In this document: piece by piece, positions 8,484-17,479 of the stretch
Position numbering within the stretch: the stretch's first letter is position 1
Layout of the letters: each line of letters opens with the position of its first letter
Source: Verrucomicrobiaceae bacterium
Lineage (GTDB): Bacteria > Verrucomicrobiota > Verrucomicrobiia > Verrucomicrobiales > Verrucomicrobiaceae
Direction: 5' to 3'
Length of the DNA stretch: 64,000 nt
NCBI GenBank assembly: GCA_947466075.1
Contig: CANIBP010000035.1
Coordinates: 1 to 64,000 of the forward strand
The notes under the pieces: generated by a model
Seen by the model: only the letters and a program-made list of their open reading frames with translations
The model's database searches: none
Told to the model about the DNA's origin: nothing
Position numbers and translations under genes: made by a program

Positions 8484-9740
8484 TCAACCCTTGAACTTCG
8501 TCACCAGCAGCGCGGCGTTGTGACCGCCGAAGCCGAAGGAGTTGCTCAGCACGGCGTTCACTTTCGCGGGACGCGCGGTGTTCGGCACGACGTCCACATC
8601 CACTTCTGGGTCGAGATTTTCGACGTTGATCGTGGGTGGGACGATCTGGTCCTGAATCGCGTAGATCGAGGCGACGAGTTCGACACCACCGGCTGCACCG
8701 AGCAAGTGACCGGTCATCGACTTGGTGCCGGAGACGAGCAGGCCGTTGCCGCTCTTCGCGTAATCGCCGAACACGCGCTTGATGGCACGCAGTTCGCACA
8801 AATCGCCGACCGGGGTCGAGGTGGCATGCGCATTGATGTATTGCACGTCCGTGGTGTTCAGCTTGGCATGGCGCAGGGCCATTTCCATGCACTTGGCAGC
8901 ACCAAGGCCTTCGGGATGTGGCGAGGTGAGGTGATAGGCGTCAGCGGTGGTGCCGTAACCGGCCAACTCAGCATAAATGGTCGCCCCGCGCTTCTTGGCG
9001 TGCTCGAGTTCTTCGATGACGACCACACCGGCACCTTCACCCATAACGAAACCATCGCGGTCCTTGTCCCACGGACGGGAGGCACGCTCAGGTTCGTCGT
9101 TGCGCAGGCTGAGGGCCTTCATGTTGGAGAATCCAGCGAGACCGCATGGGCGGATGGACGCTTCGGCACCACCGCAGATCATGGCATCGGCATCGCCGAA
9201 CTTAATCATGCGCCAGGCTTCGCCGATGTTGTTATTCGAGGTCGCGCAGGCGGTGACGATGGCCATGTTCGGCCCCATGAAGCCATACTCCGCCGCGATC
9301 ATGCCGCTGGCGATGTTCGAGATCATCATCGGAATGATGAATGGCGAGACGCGAGAGGGCGATTTCGTCAATAGCACCTCATACTGCGTTTCGAGGGTGC
9401 CGAGACCACCGATGCCGCTGCCGACCATGACGCCGACGCGATGCGGATCGAGGCTGTCAGGATTCAAATTGGCATCCTTGGCAGCCATTTTCGAGGCGGC
9501 CATAGCAAACTGGAAGTAGCGGTCCGCACGGCGGGCGTCCTTGTGGTTGTTGAAGTAACCAGTGGGATCAAAATCCACCACCTCGCCGCCGATCTTGCAG
9601 TCGTACTTCGTATTGTCCATGGACTGGAGGCGGCGGATGCCGCTCTTGCCTGCCTGGATGTTCTTCCAAAAGTCATCTTTATTGTTACCGACGGGGGAGA
9701 CAACTCCCATGCCTGTGATGACGACGCGACGCTCGCTCAT
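8484..9740 (-). CDS. fabF: 3-oxoacyl-[acyl-carrier-protein] synthase II (FabF)
   Basis: 418 residues from the ATG at 9740, where the protein starts MSERRVVITGMGVVSPVG, the standard FabF N terminus. It condenses malonyl-ACP with acyl-ACP during fatty acid elongation. The catalytic cysteine is C165 in VTACATS, and the two histidines lie in NAHATSTPVGD and KSMTGHLLGAAGG. Length is as expected (about 410-420). No acpP gene lies directly upstream: the 189 bp to the next gene, on the opposite strand, hold nothing recognisable. Confidence 0.96.
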   Translation of the reverse strand: MSERRVVITGMGVVSPVGNNKDDFWKNIQAGKSGIRRLQSMDNTKYDCKIGGEVVDFDPTGYFNNHKDARRADRYFQFAMAASKMAAKDANLNPDSLDPHRVGVMVGSGIGGLGTLETQYEVLLTKSPSRVSPFIIPMMISNIASGMIAAEYGFMGPNMAIVTACATSNNNIGEAWRMIKFGDADAMICGGAEASIRPCGLAGFSNMKALSLRNDEPERASRPWDKDRDGFVMGEGAGVVVIEELEHAKKRGATIYAELAGYGTTADAYHLTSPHPEGLGAAKCMEMALRHAKLNTTDVQYINAHATSTPVGDLCELRAIKRVFGDYAKSGNGLLVSGTKSMTGHLLGAAGGVELVASIYAIQDQIVPPTINVENLDPEVDVDVVPNTARPAKVNAVLSNSFGFGGHNAALLVTKFKG

Positions 9741-9929
9741 GTGTGTAAATAGTGGGTTGATTTGAAGGTTGAGAGAACACGGATTGCACGGTGGGGCAAG
9801 GGAAAACATGGAACTGGCCAAGCTGTGCGTTTGGCCATGTGAGGATGTTTCGCACCTTGAATCGGAGGCCTGGGGAGAAATTAGAATCAAGATTAGCCTC
9901 CGGCCTGCGTTATGGGGGCCCAACCAACC

Positions 9930-11099
9930 ATGGACCCACCAGCCGACACCTCCGCGACAGCTGAAGAATCGTTGTCGGAAACTGTCGTGATCATTTCCCC
10001 TGCCCCAGTGATCTACGAGCAGCCGAATGCTCTGGTACGTCTGTGGCGTTCCATCGGTGGCGGATCGCTCACACTAAGTCTGCTTTTTCATGCGGGTCTG
10101 CTTGTGCTTGCAGGCTTGGTGGTGCTGGCCACGCAGACTTTTGAGAAACAGGTCGATTTCCTGCCTGGTGGCGGCACCCAGCAGGGAGCAGCGGCCTCCG
10201 CTGATCTAGCGCACAAGGTGCAGATGAAACGCCAGCAGAAGCTGCAAAAGACTCCGCCGAAACAACGGCTGGTATCAACTAGCATCAACGCCTCACTGGT
10301 CTTGCCAGAAGCCCCACCGGACATGCTCGAACTGCCCGACATCTCCTCCCTTGCTGGTGGTGGGAAACTCGGCAGTGGCGGTTTTGGCACCGGCGGTGCC
10401 GGGGGTGGCTTTGGCAATGGTCACGGGATGGGAGGCATGTCCGGCATGACCTTCAAACCGCTGATGATGTTCGGCAAAGAACTCAAGGACACACGCAAAA
10501 TCGCCGTCGTCATGGATGTCTCACGCTCCATGACCAAGTACCTTCCACTCGTCGCCAAGGAACTCGACAAGGTCGCCTTCGGCAGTCCGCTCGTGCTCTA
10601 CTTTGGCTGTGGTCTGGTCAAACCCAAGGAGAAGATCGACGACGACATCAATCCCACCAATGGCGACAAATTCCGCACCTTCTGGCAGGTCTGGGAGGGC
10701 AAGACCCCGCTCAACACACCCGCTGCGGAACGCAAAAAATTCAAATACAACCCCGCCCTACCCATGCCGCTGGAAGACATCTTTAACCAGATGGAAAAGC
10801 GCCGGAACACGCACTTCGTCGAGTTTAACGGCATCACCCACGCCTGGACCGCTCTCATGTCGAAGGAGGTCATGGAAGCCGACACGATCTACTGGTTCGC
10901 CGACTTCATGGACAAAGTGGATTCTGAGCAGATGGAAGTAGTGCTGAAGACGCTCAAAAAGCGCAAACAAAAGCTCTACATCCACGCTTCCAAGGAAGGA
11001 CGTTCTTTCGTGCAGGTGCGGGATGAACTCGTCATTCCCTCTGGTGGAGAGGTCATCCAGACAAAGTCTGAAGAAGTGCCCAAGAAGAAGGTGAAGTAG
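9930..11099 (+). CDS. Membrane-anchored VWA-like protein of unknown function
   Basis: 389 residues from the second ATG (9930); an ATG at 9912 would add six residues. One membrane segment (about residues 36-60, SLTLSLLFHAGLLVLAGLVVL) precedes a Gln/Lys-rich linker and a glycine-rich stretch (GGGKLGSGGFGTGGAGGGFG). Then comes a VWA-like domain whose MIDAS-type motif reads VVMDVSRSMTKY (DxSxS). The arrangement resembles VWA proteins attached to ExbD/TolR-like or Tad-like membrane systems, but no partner gene is adjacent. Function unknown. Confidence 0.7.
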   Translation: MDPPADTSATAEESLSETVVIISPAPVIYEQPNALVRLWRSIGGGSLTLSLLFHAGLLVLAGLVVLATQTFEKQVDFLPGGGTQQGAAASADLAHKVQMKRQQKLQKTPPKQRLVSTSINASLVLPEAPPDMLELPDISSLAGGGKLGSGGFGTGGAGGGFGNGHGMGGMSGMTFKPLMMFGKELKDTRKIAVVMDVSRSMTKYLPLVAKELDKVAFGSPLVLYFGCGLVKPKEKIDDDINPTNGDKFRTFWQVWEGKTPLNTPAAERKKFKYNPALPMPLEDIFNQMEKRRNTHFVEFNGITHAWTALMSKEVMEADTIYWFADFMDKVDSEQMEVVLKTLKKRKQKLYIHASKEGRSFVQVRDELVIPSGGEVIQTKSEEVPKKKVK

Positions 11100-11108
11100 C
11101 CAATCTTC

Positions 11109-11993
11109 TCAATAATCCCGACTGAGAAGATAGTCCGAAAGCTGCCGCAGCCGTGCCGCTGCTTCGCCAAATACATCCAGCGCACGATGCGACACTTCGG
11201 TGAGTCGATGCGCTTCCGCACGCGAGGCCTCTAGCCCCATCAGTGCCGGATACGTGCTCTTTTCCGCTGCGATGTCTTTCCCGGCGCTCTTGCCGAGTTT
11301 TTCGCTCGTCTGCGTCACATCGAGAATGTCGTCGATGATTTGGAAGGCCAGACCCGTCGCCATGCCGAAATCGTGCAGCGCCTGCATCTGTGCCGCGCTC
11401 GCATTCGCGCTCATGGCACCGAGTTTAACACTCGTAGTGAGCAACGCTGCGGTTTTACCTTCGTGAATGAAGCGCAGATCGTCGAGCGGCAGTTTTTTAC
11501 CCTCGCCTTCGAGATCCGCCACCTGACCGCCCACGAGATGTAGGCTTCCTGCGGTGCGTGCCAGCTCGAGCACCATTGACGCAGTCGTGTGATTCGCTGT
11601 GGCAGGCGTTTTCGTCACCAGTTCAAAGGCCAGTGCCTGCAACGCATCGCCCGCGAGCAGCGCCATCGCCTCGCCATAGACCTTGTGGCAGGTCGGGACA
11701 CCACGGCGCATGTCATCGTCGTCCATGCAGGGCAGATCATCGTGAATCAACGAATAGGTGTGCAGGCATTCCGTCGCACAGGCATTGAAGATCGCAGCAT
11801 CCACCGACCCGCCGCAGGCTTCTGCCGCCGCGAGGCACAGAATCGGTCGCAGTCGCTTCCCGCCGGCAAAAACGCTGTGCCGCATCGCCTTGTGCAGCGT
11901 CACCGGTCGCGTTTCCGCGCTTGGGATGAAACGTTCGAGCGCTGCATCCACCAACTGGCAGCGCTGGGTGAGGTGTTCTTTGAGGTCAGACAT
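11109..11993 (-). CDS. ispA: Polyprenyl (farnesyl/geranylgeranyl) diphosphate synthase
   Basis: 294 residues from the ATG at 11993; a GTG at 12005 would add four. An all-helical trans-prenyltransferase that joins IPP units to allylic diphosphates. The first aspartate-rich motif is DDLPCMDDDD (residues 85-94, DDx4D) and the second is in QIIDDILD; GGKRLRP is the IPP-binding basic block. The DDx4D form with the short chain-length region fits FPP/GGPP synthases. Chain length of the product cannot be read with certainty. Divergent from secG. Confidence 0.9.
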   Translation of the reverse strand: MSDLKEHLTQRCQLVDAALERFIPSAETRPVTLHKAMRHSVFAGGKRLRPILCLAAAEACGGSVDAAIFNACATECLHTYSLIHDDLPCMDDDDMRRGVPTCHKVYGEAMALLAGDALQALAFELVTKTPATANHTTASMVLELARTAGSLHLVGGQVADLEGEGKKLPLDDLRFIHEGKTAALLTTSVKLGAMSANASAAQMQALHDFGMATGLAFQIIDDILDVTQTSEKLGKSAGKDIAAEKSTYPALMGLEASRAEAHRLTEVSHRALDVFGEAAARLRQLSDYLLSRDY

Positions 11994-12126
11994 GAAGCGT
12001 GACACTTGGAGCCGACCGGGCCGCGTTCAACCTCATTTCGAGGTCGGGAGCCGTCGAACCCGGGTTTGGAACAGGCCGAACTCCTCCTTGCCAAGCCGTG
12101 AAGTCACCCCATATTCGCGCCCTTTT

Positions 12127-12651
12127 ATGGACATCTTTATTGGAATCCTCACCGCAGTCGAAGTCATCGTCTGCCTTCTTCTCATTCTCGTTGTGCTCAT
12201 GCAGCGCCCACGTCAGGAAGGCCTCGGCGCCTCCTTCGGCGACGCCGCCGCCAGCCAGGTCTGGGGCGCGCAAACCACCAACGTGCTGCAAAAATTCACC
12301 GTCTGGCTCGCCGTCATCCTTTTTGGCCTGACCCTCTTGCTCGCCGTGCTCGTCAGCCGCCATGAAACCGGCTCCAAAGACGCAAAAATCTTCGGCGATG
12401 CCAAACCAGCCCCCGCAGCCCCGGCAGCGGCCTCCACACCGGATGACGTGACCGCCAAGGTCATGGAGAAGATCAAAGCCGCCGTCGCCGCCGAAACCGC
12501 GAAGGCTGGCGAACCCGCCAAAGCTGGCGAAGCACCAAAAGATGCTGCCGCCAAAACCGAGCCAGCCAAGGCCCCAGAAGCACCCAAAGCCCCTGCAGCT
12601 ACCACTCCTGCTCCTGCAGCAGCTCCGACTCCGGCCACACAGCCGAAGTGA
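12127..12651 (+). CDS. secG: Preprotein translocase subunit SecG with long Ala/Pro/Lys tail
   Basis: 174 residues, about twice the usual SecG length. Residues 1-75 are the two-helix SecG core (ILTAVEVIVCLLLILVVLMQ, then QEGLGASFG and a second membrane helix). After about residue 90 the chain is a low-complexity Ala-Lys-Pro-Glu tail made of near repeats of AKAGE/AKAPEAP. It stabilises the SecYEG channel. The extended tail is seen in several related phyla and is the unusual part. A rho-independent terminator follows at 12677-12704. Confidence 0.9.
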   Translation: MDIFIGILTAVEVIVCLLLILVVLMQRPRQEGLGASFGDAAASQVWGAQTTNVLQKFTVWLAVILFGLTLLLAVLVSRHETGSKDAKIFGDAKPAPAAPAAASTPDDVTAKVMEKIKAAVAAETAKAGEPAKAGEAPKDAAAKTEPAKAPEAPKAPAATTPAPAAAPTPATQPK

Positions 12652-12676
12652 TCGGATATCACTCATTTCCCAAAGC

Positions 12677-12704
12677 AAAAGGCACGACCTAAGTCGTGCC
12701 TTTT
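12677..12704 (+). terminator. Rho-independent terminator after secG
   Basis: A perfect 12-bp stem (aaaaggcacgac / gtcgtgcctttt) with a 4-nt loop ending in a T-run. The A-run on the left arm could also serve the convergent acetylesterase gene on the other strand. Confidence 0.9.
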
Positions 12705-12729
12705 GTTTTGAGAGCTTCGTATCGACTCG

Positions 12730-14295
12730 TTACGGCTGCTTCGGCTTCGTGAGCATCTCGAAGTCGTCGCTGCGGAAGGGAGTCACTGGCAGACCGTCGG
12801 TGGTGAAGAGGTTGCAGACGGGGTTGTCCGACCAGGCGTAACGGACGGCGACGGGCTTGGCGACGCTAGCGGCGCTGACTTCAACCTTGTCTTTGCCGTT
12901 GATCTTGGCGGTGGCCCAGACCCATTTTTTGTCCTCTCCACAGATGACGAAGCCCCTCACGTCATTCACATCCACGGTGCGTAGCGTTCCACCAAAGGTA
13001 TCGAGTGTGACGATGGCCGTGCCACCGCTGAACTCCGCAGATTTGAACTCAGGACTACGATACGGCAGCTTCATGCCATAATCCTTCGCCAGCGCCCAAC
13101 GGGCGAGGCGCTCAGCCACATCGCGCTTGTTCTTCGGATGGATGTCGTTCCCTTCGCCGAGGTCGATGATGACAGCTTGGCCGCCATTTTGAAGTGCACT
13201 CTGGGTTTTTGTCTGGCTTTCGCGCAGTTCGGCCCACTGGCTGGCGGTGGCTTGTTCAGCGTCGGATTTTTCGACCATGTAGTCAGCCAATTGCACCCAG
13301 TAAAAGGGGAAATCGCCCTGCTGCCACTCGCTGCGCCAGTTCTGGATCATGAAGGGAAACAGGCTGGCGTATTCGAAGGCGCGTCCGGCATTGCTTTCGC
13401 CTTGGTACCAAATCGCACCCTTGATGCCGTAGCCGATGGTGGGCAGCAAAGCGCCGTTGTAGATGTTGCCGGGCCGGGCATTGCCACGCAGCCAAGCGTA
13501 TGGCGCTGCAGGGGCGCGAGTGGTGAAGGCTTTGCCGGCCTGCTTGGCCGCATCGGCCTGTTGTTTCCATGCGGCGAGATCGGCCTCGTATTTTTGTTTG
13601 GCGGCATCCGAGCTAAGACGGGTCTCATAGGCTTTCGTATTATCCATCAGCAGCTTGAAACGCGGGTCTTTCTCCAACTCGCCACGATTCACCCAAGCCT
13701 CGGCAGCGCTCCCGCCCCACGAGTTATTGATCAGACCGACGGGCACATCGAGCACATTGTGCAGCACGCGTCCGTAGAAGAAACCCACGGCGCTGAAGCC
13801 ACCCACGGTCTGTGGTGAGCACTCGACCCACTGGCCTTTGAAATCCTGCTGCGGCTCCTGCGTGCCTACATTCGGCACCGTGATGAGGCGGATTTTGGGA
13901 TACTTGGCCGTGGCAGTCTCCAAATCGGCATCCCAACTGCCATTCACCGTCATTTGCATGTTCGACTGCCCGGAGCAGATCCACACCTCACCCACGAGCA
14001 CATTCTTGAGTTCCTTGGCGCTGCTGCCCTTGATCGAAATCGTCGTCGGTTCTGCGTTCGCTGGCACAGGATCCAGTTTCACCGTCCATTTGCCATCAGC
14101 GCCGGCCTTGGCGGACTTTGATTGATCACCAAACTTCACCGTGACCTCGGTGCCGGGCGTGTCCCAGCCCCAGATCGGGTTGGTCTGCTTCTGTTGCAGC
14201 ACCATGTTGTCGCCGATGATGGCGGGGAGTTTCAGTTCAGCGCGTGCAGTGAGCGCGAGCGTGACGAGGAGAACGGGGAGTGTGAGTAATCTCAT
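12730..14295 (-). CDS. Sialate O-acetylesterase-like secreted SGNH hydrolase
   Basis: 521 residues from the ATG at 14295; the signal peptide is residues 1-18 (MRLLTLPVLLVTLALTARA). The SGNH block VWICSGQSNMQM carries the serine nucleophile, and IWYQGESNAG is the second conserved block of 9-O-acetylesterases. GDNMVLQQ near the N terminus is typical of the family. It likely removes O-acetyl groups from sialic acids or related sugars outside the cytoplasm. The longer frame from 14328 would break the signal peptide. Confidence 0.88.
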   Translation of the reverse strand: MRLLTLPVLLVTLALTARAELKLPAIIGDNMVLQQKQTNPIWGWDTPGTEVTVKFGDQSKSAKAGADGKWTVKLDPVPANAEPTTISIKGSSAKELKNVLVGEVWICSGQSNMQMTVNGSWDADLETATAKYPKIRLITVPNVGTQEPQQDFKGQWVECSPQTVGGFSAVGFFYGRVLHNVLDVPVGLINNSWGGSAAEAWVNRGELEKDPRFKLLMDNTKAYETRLSSDAAKQKYEADLAAWKQQADAAKQAGKAFTTRAPAAPYAWLRGNARPGNIYNGALLPTIGYGIKGAIWYQGESNAGRAFEYASLFPFMIQNWRSEWQQGDFPFYWVQLADYMVEKSDAEQATASQWAELRESQTKTQSALQNGGQAVIIDLGEGNDIHPKNKRDVAERLARWALAKDYGMKLPYRSPEFKSAEFSGGTAIVTLDTFGGTLRTVDVNDVRGFVICGEDKKWVWATAKINGKDKVEVSAASVAKPVAVRYAWSDNPVCNLFTTDGLPVTPFRSDDFEMLTKPKQP

Positions 14296-14376
14296 GTTGG
14301 GTTGATGGAGGGCTGAACAAACGCGCACGAAAGTGGGTTTTTTTAACTTTATGGATTATGTGTTAATGTTCCTTAG

Positions 14377-14529
14377 GAGTTACAGGCGTTCCCCACGGCC
14401 TTCGAACTCGCCGACCGCGTCGTCATCCTCCACGAAGGCCACATTCAGCAGATCGGCTCACCGCAGCAGCTTCGCTCGAACCCGACGAATGAGTTCGTCG
14501 CCGACTTCCTCGACTGCTTTATGATTTAA
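14377..14529 (+). pseudogene. 3' remnant of an ABC-transporter ATP-binding gene
   Basis: An open frame from just after a TAG (14374-14376) to TAA (14527-14529) encodes about 50 residues. It contains AFELADRVVILHEGHIQQIG, followed by SPQQLRSNPTNEFVADFL. This is the post-H-loop C-terminal end of an osmoprotectant/polyamine-type importer ATPase. The Walker A, signature and Walker B regions are absent, there is no start codon with a ribosome site, and no permease is nearby. It is therefore a decayed or transferred fragment. Confidence 0.75.
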
Positions 14530-14781
14530 CCGTTGGGCTTGGTCGGCAACCAAAGGCGAATGCCATTGAGCGGTACACCATTCGTGCCGCCAAGCAATGA
14601 TGCTAGCCGGGGCGCCTATATATAGGTGGCAAACCGGTTGCTCCATGATGGTGCATGACGGCGAAATCACGGATATGGGTAATCTTACCCATTTCCGATT
14701 TTTCAGTAATGAACAGCATCGGGCAATGATTTGAGGCTTCCAATTCCCAGGCAGTTAGGATATTCTCGAAAATACCAACCC
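14530..14781. other. Intergenic region with a 28-nt near-perfect palindrome
   Basis: The stretch between the ABC remnant and the protease gene has no coding frame I can support. It is lower in GC than its surroundings and holds CCTATATATAGG (14615-14626) and the palindrome described separately at 14670-14697. Confidence 0.5.
14670..14697. promoter_or_regulatory. Operator-like palindrome upstream of the secreted protease
   Basis: An 8-bp perfect inverted repeat ATGGGTAA-tc-TTACCCAT (14675-14692) is extended by CGGA/TCCG on the outside with one T/T mismatch. It lies about 85 bp before the protease start, a position that suits a dimeric regulator site. No regulator gene is adjacent. Confidence 0.4.
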
Positions 14782-17433
14782 ATGAAACCACACTTACTCA
14801 TCCGCCGCCTGCGCGCAGGCGGCCTTTTCTGCGGAGCCGCCCTGCTTGGGACTCTGTCTTTGTCACTCGCCCTTCCGGCTTCGGCCCAAAACAGCATGCC
14901 GGGACTCGCTACCGGCTTAGTTCCGCCCACGACGGAGCAGGTCACTTGGATGGAACGCAACGTACAGCGCGTCGGCGTGGTACAGTTCAACACGCTCGGC
15001 ATCCAGCGCGTGAATACCCACCGCCAGGCTCGTAGCATGGGAATGATGGGGCTGCGCGCCGTGGCCCACGGCACGGAGTCACTCCCCCAGACCACCATGA
15101 CCGTGGCGGCGGCCGTTGATACAGCGGCGGCGGTGGGCACCGTACTTCCTTCCTCAGTGGACAATAGCACACTGCCTTCCTTCCCTCCAATCCGCAGCCA
15201 GGGTAACATCGGTTCCTGCACTTGCTGGGCTAGCACCTATTACATGGGCACACACATGATGGGGCTCGCTCGCGGAATCAACAGCAAGAACGACGCCGAC
15301 AACACGACCAAGCTCTCCCCTAAGTGGTGCTATAATATGATCAACGGCGGTGCGGACAACGGCTCGTGGTTCACTAGCGCGTTCGATATCCTGCTCAAAA
15401 ACGGCGGGGCCACTTGGGCCGATTTCCCCTACAACAGCAACTATCTTGAATGGTGCACCGACCCGGCCGTGTGGCGTCGCGCCATCAGCAATCGCTTTGA
15501 AACAAGCGGTCAGGTCACTGCCATGGATACCAGCACCGGTGTAAACAACCTCAAGGCGCTGCTCAACAATGGTTACGTCTGTGTCTATGCCACCAACATC
15601 TATGGCTGGCAGTTCCGCCCCGCTGGCAACGACCCGTCCACCACGGATGACGACGCTGTCGCTGGCAAGCAGGTCTGCTTCTTCGTCAAATCCATTACCA
15701 GCGGCCATGCGATGACGGTGGTCGGCTACAACGACAACCTCTGGGCCGACCTCAACCTCAACGGCATCGTGGATGCTGGTGAAAAGGGGGCCTTCCGTAT
15801 CGCTAACTCATGGGGCACCGGCTGGGGCGAAAGCGGTTTCGCTTGGATATCCTATGATTCACTCAAATCCGTCTCCGCAGTGAGTGGAGCCGACAATACC
15901 AGCCGCGAAGCGGGCTGGTGGTCTGCCACCGCCTACTATGTGACTGCCCGTGCCTCCTACACGCCCTCGGTACTCGGCCAATTCACCCTCAATACCGCCA
16001 AGCGCAATGAAATGAATGTTCAAGTCGGCCGTTCCGCAACGACTTCCACCAGTCCCGGCAGTTTGTGGCAGAGTGGTGCGCTGAAGAACCAGGGCGGTGC
16101 CTTTGGCTTTCTCGGCACCACCACAGCGGTTAGCGGTTCGTTCGTTTTCGACCTCACGGACACCACTCCCTCCGGTGGTAACCGCTATTACCTCTATGTC
16201 GCTGACAACCGCGCCTCTTCACCGGTCACAATCTCTGATTTCCGTCTCACCAATGCTGACGGCACCGCCCTCGGCTATGCGAACTCCGCCACCGGCATTC
16301 CGGGATCCGCTGACGCCTCCACCGCCCGCGCTTATGCAGATATCGGCTCCAGCCCAACGCCGACACCCACGCCTACAGATGACCATGGGAATGACGCAGC
16401 TCACGCCACACTGGCCGCAGTCCCTAGCAACACCAATGGTGTGATCGAGAACAACAGCGACGAAGACTGGTTCAAGTTCGTGCTCACCAGCCGCCTGCAG
16501 GTCACCGCCAAAACCACCAGCAGCATCGACACCTACGGCTACCTGCTTGACTCCACCGGAACCCAGCTCGCCTTCAATGACGACACCATCAGTAGCAATT
16601 TCCAGATTGTCAGCGTCCTGAATCCCGGCACCTACTACGTCCGCGTGCATACCTACAACAAGGCCAGCAGCGGCAGCTATGTGCTCAATCTAAGCAGCGC
16701 CCCAGAGCCCATACCGGAAATCCGCCTCACAGGCAGCAATCTGGAAATCGTCAGCGGCGATACCACTCCGGCCGCCAGCGACGGCACCAACTTTGGCAGC
16801 AACACCTCCACCAACGTAACTAGCACTGCGGTGGACCACACCTTCACCGTGAGCAATCTTGGCACTGGTGACCTGCGCCTCAGCGGCTCTCCCATCGTGA
16901 ATATCACAGGTACAGGCGCTGCTCATTTCAGTGTCGTCTCTCTGCCCGTCAGCACTCTTGCCGCAGGCCGCTCCACCACCTTCACCATCCGCTTCCGCCC
17001 GCTAGCCACTGGTGCCTTCACCGCGAACGTCAGCATCGCCAACAACGACAGTGACGAAAACCCCTACACCTTCGCCATCTCCGGCGCTGGCACCGTGCCA
17101 GTGGACGACCACGGCAACACCTTTGCCACCGCCAGCGTCGTCGCCAGTCTTCCCGCTAGTCGCAGCGGCGTCCTCAACTACGGCGGCGACGTGGACATGT
17201 TCAGCATCACTCTTACCGCAACCACCACGGTCAACTTCAGCACCGCCGGCACCACGGATGTCGTTGGTTATCTCTACAATGCCGCTGGCACACTGCTCGC
17301 GTTCAATGACGACGGCGCAGGCATTCCGAACTTCCGCATGAAGGCCACGCTGCCCGCTGGAACCTACTATGTGAAGGTAGTCGGCTATTACAGATCAACG
17401 ACTGGCGCTTACACTCTCAGCTTGGCTCGTTGA
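14782..17433 (+). CDS. Secreted papain-like (C1) cysteine protease with PPC and anchor-type domains
   Basis: 883 residues from the ATG at 14782, giving a clear signal peptide that ends at LPASAQ. The papain-like domain spans about residues 120-390. The catalytic Cys is C148 in GSCTCWAS, the His is H309 in SGHAMTVVGYND, and the Asn is N342 in IANSWGTGWGESG. It is followed by a pre-peptidase C-terminal (PPC) beta domain (DDHGNDAAHATLA...), an ASPM/choice-of-anchor D type Ig-like domain (FTVSNLGTGDLRLSG...), and a second PPC domain (DDHGNTFATAS... to the end). A secreted degradative enzyme or adhesin-type protease. Long N-terminal Ala-rich linker (about 100-115). Confidence 0.88.
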   Translation: MKPHLLIRRLRAGGLFCGAALLGTLSLSLALPASAQNSMPGLATGLVPPTTEQVTWMERNVQRVGVVQFNTLGIQRVNTHRQARSMGMMGLRAVAHGTESLPQTTMTVAAAVDTAAAVGTVLPSSVDNSTLPSFPPIRSQGNIGSCTCWASTYYMGTHMMGLARGINSKNDADNTTKLSPKWCYNMINGGADNGSWFTSAFDILLKNGGATWADFPYNSNYLEWCTDPAVWRRAISNRFETSGQVTAMDTSTGVNNLKALLNNGYVCVYATNIYGWQFRPAGNDPSTTDDDAVAGKQVCFFVKSITSGHAMTVVGYNDNLWADLNLNGIVDAGEKGAFRIANSWGTGWGESGFAWISYDSLKSVSAVSGADNTSREAGWWSATAYYVTARASYTPSVLGQFTLNTAKRNEMNVQVGRSATTSTSPGSLWQSGALKNQGGAFGFLGTTTAVSGSFVFDLTDTTPSGGNRYYLYVADNRASSPVTISDFRLTNADGTALGYANSATGIPGSADASTARAYADIGSSPTPTPTPTDDHGNDAAHATLAAVPSNTNGVIENNSDEDWFKFVLTSRLQVTAKTTSSIDTYGYLLDSTGTQLAFNDDTISSNFQIVSVLNPGTYYVRVHTYNKASSGSYVLNLSSAPEPIPEIRLTGSNLEIVSGDTTPAASDGTNFGSNTSTNVTSTAVDHTFTVSNLGTGDLRLSGSPIVNITGTGAAHFSVVSLPVSTLAAGRSTTFTIRFRPLATGAFTANVSIANNDSDENPYTFAISGAGTVPVDDHGNTFATASVVASLPASRSGVLNYGGDVDMFSITLTATTTVNFSTAGTTDVVGYLYNAAGTLLAFNDDGAGIPNFRMKATLPAGTYYVKVVGYYRSTTGAYTLSLAR

Positions 17434-17479
17434 TCCAAAGTAGCGACGCACATCAGCTCAATAATCACGCTCTCCCGCC

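Noticed and set aside
12000..12126. Possible tRNA between ispA and secG (gtcgaacccggg resembles a T-arm)
   Set aside because: No acceptor stem, D-arm or anticodon arm can be paired around it.
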